Assembly (NCBI GenBank): GCA_963969345.1
Contig: OZ017769.1
Span: forward strand, 4,777,725-4,841,724
Source of the DNA: Turbatrix aceti
Taxonomy: Eukaryota > Nematoda > Chromadorea > Rhabditida > Panagrolaimidae
Reading direction: 5' to 3'
DNA length: 64,000 nt
Position 1 is the stretch's first letter. Each line of letters starts with the position of its first letter. The translations under genes and the position numbers were made by a program. The notes below the pieces were generated by a model, which was not told the DNA's origin, made no database searches, and worked only from the letters and a program-made list of their open reading frames with translations. Below are positions 59,001 through 64,000 of this stretch, piece by piece.

Positions 59001-62000
59001 AAGAGAAAAAAGCAGAACAGAAGCTGGGGCCTCCTCCTTGTTCGCCCGAGGAAACGAGCCAGGTGTTGGTTGTGTACACCTTCACCTCTACCGCCACTAC
59101 CCAAGTAGGTAAGTGACGCCCATCATCATCTCCGCGCACACTCACCTAATTCGCGCAATCGTTAGGCCCCACTTAACCCGGGGGGCTCCAATTGAATCCC
59201 GTTGCTATGATCTGATCTTGTTATTAGTAGACATGTATTTAGACAGGAGAATGAACAAACGAGCAGAGGAGATAGATACATTAGGCGTAACCAGTCCTTC
59301 ATTCGCAGAAAAGTCCCACCCAATTCATTGAATTTGAGGAGAATTCAAGTGGCAAAAAAAATTGAGACCGCGTCAATTTGGATATGACACGGTGGTGAGG
59401 ACTCTGATACCTTTATTGCTTCGTTCGCACTGTGTTTGTTTAGTTTTTACGCCAAAGACCTCTTTTCTTGCAATAATAAAAAGGGGGGAAAAAGGCTGGG
59501 GCGCAAGCGACGTCGCGCTTGTTTCACATCCCCCCCCCCCAGAATAACGCCTAACGGTTTGGAAAAAATCACAGAAGGCAGCCGACACGCGGGAGACATG
59601 AAAATGAACAAATTTGGCCTCGGTGAATTTGGAGTATGTATTTAATTCTTGACAAAGTTTGCCTTGGCCGAGACCGCAAATGCGTGTGTAAACTCGTCCA
59701 AAAACTGTCTGAAAATTCGAGGGTCCAAACAATAAATCTCGGCACTTGAAAGAAAGAGGGCCGTTTTTGATTTTTCAAATTAATTAAACCCGTCTTTTCA
59801 AACCAAAAACTTTTCTAGGTGCAACAAAAGCCGCCAGGGCACGCTGATTACGCCAAAACAAGCAAGCAAAACGCGGTGGTGTGTGTTGCACGGTCACCAC
59901 GACGATCGCTTCCCTTCGGCCGGCGGGTGTCACAGGTGAGCCTCGAATCCACCAGAGGCAAGAGTGCCTCTCATCAACCAACCTCAATTGCAACCTGCCG
60001 CGTATGTACTAAATTGCTCCTCCTGTCCTGTCCGTGCGTGTAATGCACGCGCGAGCCCTGTTCTCGTCGTCAGGAAGTGGAGAAAACAACAATAACATCC
60101 TAAATTCGAAAAGTACTTGGCAAACAGTCCGTGTACCACCTTGCAAAACAACCACCAACCCCAAGGACCCAAAAGTGGCTCGCTGGCAGCAATGATCATG
60201 CATGGGCCAGACAGATTCCGACAAGCTCCCCCAAACATCCGCGGACGTTCGTTTGAACGACTCCAGAAGTCTGCTATCTGCTTTTTTTTCCGCGCAACTG
60301 CCAACTAAACTACTCAATTGCGACGGCGGCCTTGAAAAGTTAATTGTTTTGTTTGAAGAACCAAAAGAGGCGAAAATCAGTCAAATGATGGGTAGCGAAC
60401 AAAAAGAAACTCCAAAAAAGTCAATTTGCTTCGTCATCAGTCAAAAAAGTCTTAGGCACCCCAACAGTAACCCCAGAATGGGATAATTGGTATTTTAAAC
60501 GTGCGGTGGACCTTGGAATCCTCCACAGCCGTCAAGAAAAGCACTTTTTCTCCGGAACAAAGTCAGACTCTTCCCGAATGCTGCTTCTTCCACGACAATA
60601 TCGGTTTACGCGTTAGTCTTTACACAAGAACAGAAGACAAGCGCGTCGAATCAAAATAAGTCGGATGACAATGAGAAGACAATTCATTCGTCTCCCGGTG
60701 AGCGGAGAGGAGGGGGGGACCGGACCATTTTCTTCGTCAAACATCTATCCATCCATCCATCGCCTGCAGCCCGACTCCCGAGTACCCCTCACGCAGCGTG
60801 GAGCGTGCAAACGTGTGCAAGCCATCGTAAAAAAGGCACACGAGAGTTCAGGTGGTGGTAGAAAAGACAAAAGGAAACAGGCGCAAAACAATGCATCGTG
60901 CTCTTGCGAGAGGCGGCGGCGTATGCACAAACAACAAATATTATAAATACGACGATTGCCGCATTTTAACCCGATCTTGTGTATACTTGTTTCCGTCGCG
61001 TCGTTCTTTTCCCGGTTGGAATAAAAAAAATAGAAATCAAGAGCACGTGTAAGCGCAGGTAGGCGATAGGTGAAATGCGCGAACGCAGACACCTTTCCGG
61101 GTGGGCATTGATTGCATTGTTTGGTCCGACAAGGACTGAAACAATGCCGCCCCACTTTCAAACAAACAAACAACTAATTATTATTTACGTCGCGCTTGCA
61201 TTCGCGTTCGCGCTCGATCGAGAGTTTTAGAGTTGAATTTGTCTTTTCCGATTTATAATACGATTGATTACAAAATCGCTCGCGCCTTCGAAGGCGGTCA
61301 CGTCCGAAAAAAAGAAAAAGACCCGGATCAGGACTTTCGGCCTCTGCCTGCTCAGCTGAGGCAAAGAAAGTCAAGCCCCTCCCCCGCTATTGCTATTTAG
61401 CTTGGGCGGCGTCATCATAGCCTACGGGGAGGACGGAGGGCGCAGATCGACGATTATGTAATAACCCCAAAGGCCAAAGCTCGTAAACACTAATTCACCG
61501 GGTGTGCATTCAGCGTGTTCGTTCTCGCCGCAATCTTTATTTTTTCTTTATTGGGCGAGAACGAGTGGGAAAAGCACGGGGCCAATCATTGCTTGTGGCG
61601 ATGGTGGCGGTGATGGAATGAGTCACTGAACTAACGCGATTAATTTCATATCGTTGTCCTGGTTGCGATCAACTTTTACAGTAAATAGGGGGGATGGGGG
61701 GGGAGGGGTTGATAGACAGCAGAGCCGGGGGAAGAGTCGTCCCAGCGGGCAAACCTGCGATGCTCATGAGCGATGATTCCCCCTTTCCCGGCGATTGTTT
61801 GAACAATCCACTCATTTCCCCCTAAATAGCAATGAAGAGCTGGAGAGACCCCAGAAAGCCGTCTATCTGTGAGTCATATCAATTTGGAATAGGGAGAACC
61901 CAGTAAAGCAGAGTTGGTACATACTTGCTCGCGCCAAAGTCCGGGCACCGGCAGAGTCGTGAAATCAAATCAAATTATTTACCACAATTGGTGACATTTT

Positions 62001-63882
62001 CCCAGGATACTTGGATGGATGCGGCGCGGTGTGTCGGCAATCAACCGTCACGGAAACAAATACCTCCGCCGCTGAATTTCATTTTCAAACACTATTTAGC
62101 TCACGATACGACTCGACTCGACTCGCAGGGTGGTCAGATGGCATTACGGGTCCATTCCAGTCACTTGTCCTTTGTCACCTCATTAGGCATTCATTTATCC
62201 CCCCCCCCTCTCCATTTTATTTAAAACCGGATCCATCCGAGTCGAAAGGTGTCAGCAGCCAGGTAGTGTATGAAATTTGCATATTCTTTGTTTTGCCATT
62301 GAAATGCGACCTCACACGGCAAGAGCCGAGTCAAGTGCAGCGCGCGCGTAAAATTTTTGACAAACAAAGGATCCGTGGTGCCCAGGTAGACAGGTAGACC
62401 CATCTTGCTGTCCTGACATTTCCCGTTGTTTTTTTTTCTTTTCAAAAATCAAAAAAATGAATTTTGACGACTAGTGCGACTTTCATCATGCCACCCGTAA
62501 CAAGACCACTGTGGTTTGTTTGACTAATTGCCTCCGAAGCACCGCAGCACCCTCTGCCTCCGGTTGTGATCATGCATAACAAGCGGGGAAGAAAAACTGA
62601 AAAAAAGGAACTGTTGTTCCCCCTCCCAAAAATTCAAAATTCATTCGTCAAGCACAATAAAAAAAAAAGAGCAAACCGCGGTGATCTCGGGGAAAGGGGC
62701 TAGGCGGGCGCTATTGTAAAATACGCATATCTACCAAAATCAACAATCAGCGTTGTCGTTGCTTTCCTCGTCTCCTCGCCTTCTCATCATCACGATGACA
62801 CCGTAATCACAGGCGCGATGGATTGATGCTCAGTCTTAGCAGCAAACAATCATCAGGCGCGAGGAGTGGCCGACGCAAATTGACACACAAAACTTGGCTA
62901 CGTCAGAAAATGCGCCTCCAAAAACCGTAGCCATCTTTACAGGGGTCTAAATCGTTCAAAGCAGTAAAAAATCAAGTTCAAAGCACTCTGGGCCATTGAA
63001 TTGTCCTCCTCGGGGTTGTTCACCTGTTCAGGTGCCCACCGGCACGCTGACAACTTAATTACCCCCCTGTCTACCTCCTCGGATTGGATTAAATCATTTT
63101 TCCCCCAAACAATTGAAATAATACCAGTCCGTAATTAAATAAAATTAAAATTGCGTGCACTCGCTCAACTTTTGATGATGATCATCATCATTTACAATTA
63201 TGGTACTAGTAGCTGTTACGACCACCACCGTCGGGGCGGGCAAGCGAACGAGCTACAGTCAGTCAATGCCTCCCCATCCTAACTTCCTGTCGTTTTCCAA
63301 AATTGTGGACCATCAACAATCAACAACTAACGAGTCAAAAAATCACGATGAAACAATAATTGCGACGACACAAAATGTCGTAATTTGCAACAAAAAGTGC
63401 ACTCAATTAATTTTTTGATTGTGAGCTGCTGTTTTTTTTTGTTGGAAAAAACAGTCAGTCAGTCAGCGGTGAACGGCCGGGTACGGCGGTGGTTGGGGGA
63501 CAGAAACAGATGGCGCACCTCGAGTATCTATCCCGCTCTCGCATTCTACATAATTTTCGCTCGAAATTAATTAAATTTCACCTTGAAAAAAATTATTTAT
63601 ATATTTTTTGGAAAAAGAAGTCCAAAATGATGTAATTGCTATCGCCCATAAAATTTGCATTTTTTTTAATTTGGGGATGTTTTTTCTATCTAAAAAATTT
63701 TGAACCAAAATTTAAAAGAAAAATTAAATTTTTTTTCGAGTTTCGGAATATTTTTGAGTCAATTCAAAATTTACAAAAAAAAAACGAAACTTTCTTTGAA
63801 CCAAAATTTAAATTTAAAAAAAATTTTTTTTCGAGTTTTGAACCGTTTTTGAGTAAAATTAAAAATAAAAAACAAAACCAAC
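56001..63882. other. gene-free region, right half
   Basis: No gene is called. It carries GA-, GT- and GGT-rich short tracts (near 57900-57912 and 58470-58490), a CCAT run near 60747, C and G runs, and an AT-rich stretch from about 63580 to 63880. It continues the low-ORF character of 50-56 kb and is best read as intron or regulatory sequence. Confidence 0.45.
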
Positions 63883-64000
63883 CCTTTCAATTTCACTATT
63901 CGTGGCCGGGAGCACCAGTTCGCCGATCGTTTTCTGGGGAATGCCCCCGGGTTGTTCGCTGACCGGCAGGCAAGCTTCCACCTCGCCGGCAGCCAGGAGC
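63883..64000 (-). CDS. possible upstream exon of the zfh-2-like gene (cut by window edge)
   Basis: A GC-rich minus-strand frame stays open from the window edge to AGG followed by a GTTGGT donor at 63882. It encodes VEACLPVSEQPGGIPQKTIG and then ELVLPATNSEIER. It ends in phase 0, matching the phase 0 start (LKNSSEST) of the first zfh-2 exon at 49949. GTTGGT is a donor used repeatedly in this window. No domain is recognisable, and the intron would be 13.9 kb, so this is a tentative call. Confidence 0.35.

Noticed and set aside
1..64000. tRNA, rRNA, CRISPR or bacterial operon features
   Set aside because: I found no cloverleaf with a T-arm GGTTCRANYCC motif, no rRNA sequence and no spaced direct-repeat array; gene structure is eukaryotic throughout.

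Overview
The window is animal (ecdysozoan) nuclear DNA, most likely from a nematode. The genes are intron-rich. Many introns are 46-60 nt, with GTRAGT or GTTGGT donors and T-rich acceptors ending TTTTCAG or TTTTTAG. Several start codons lie 0-30 nt after an acceptor-like sequence with no visible upstream exon, as expected for spliced-leader trans-splicing. A full-length cellular RNA-dependent RNA polymerase (EGO-1/RRF type) fits the same group. A tardigrade or other ecdysozoan cannot be excluded from sequence alone. Exon models below were assembled by hand from reading frame, splice sites and phase; all multi-exon models given as complete are in frame from start to stop.

Left part (1-22 kb): the 3' half of an EVA-1/EVA1C-like SUEL-lectin membrane receptor (+), a 17-exon RdRP (+), a focal adhesion kinase gene (KIN-32/FAK; -) converging on the RdRP, and the exon-junction-complex protein CASC3/Barentsz (+). 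The FAK gene has a small N-terminal FERM exon at 16.4-16.5 kb, separated from the next exon by a 1.6 kb intron.

Middle part (22-42 kb) is gene dense: an F-box/LRR protein (-), N-myristoyltransferase (+), an unrecognised protein (-), IBA57 (+), splicing factor PRPF18 (-), eIF2-beta (+), an unrecognised helical, acidic-tailed protein (+), NDUFS3 of complex I (+) and the ATP synthase inhibitor IF1 (-). Most are housekeeping genes of translation, splicing and mitochondria. They lie in divergent or convergent pairs, with one possible operon (eIF2-beta followed by the helical protein).

Right part (42-64 kb): a tandem pair of four-TM proteins (-), then the C-terminal part of a ZFHX/ZFH-2 zinc-finger homeobox factor (-; three homeodomains and six C2H2-like fingers). 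Beyond it lie about 14 kb with no convincing gene, probably a large intron or the regulatory domain of the homeobox gene, and a possible upstream exon at the right edge.

Non-genic highlights are a roughly 530 bp intronic foldback palindrome (37.2-37.7 kb), a 283 bp element with 36 bp terminal inverted repeats (22.7-23.0 kb), related AT-rich repeats in several introns, and a minisatellite between the four-TM genes.
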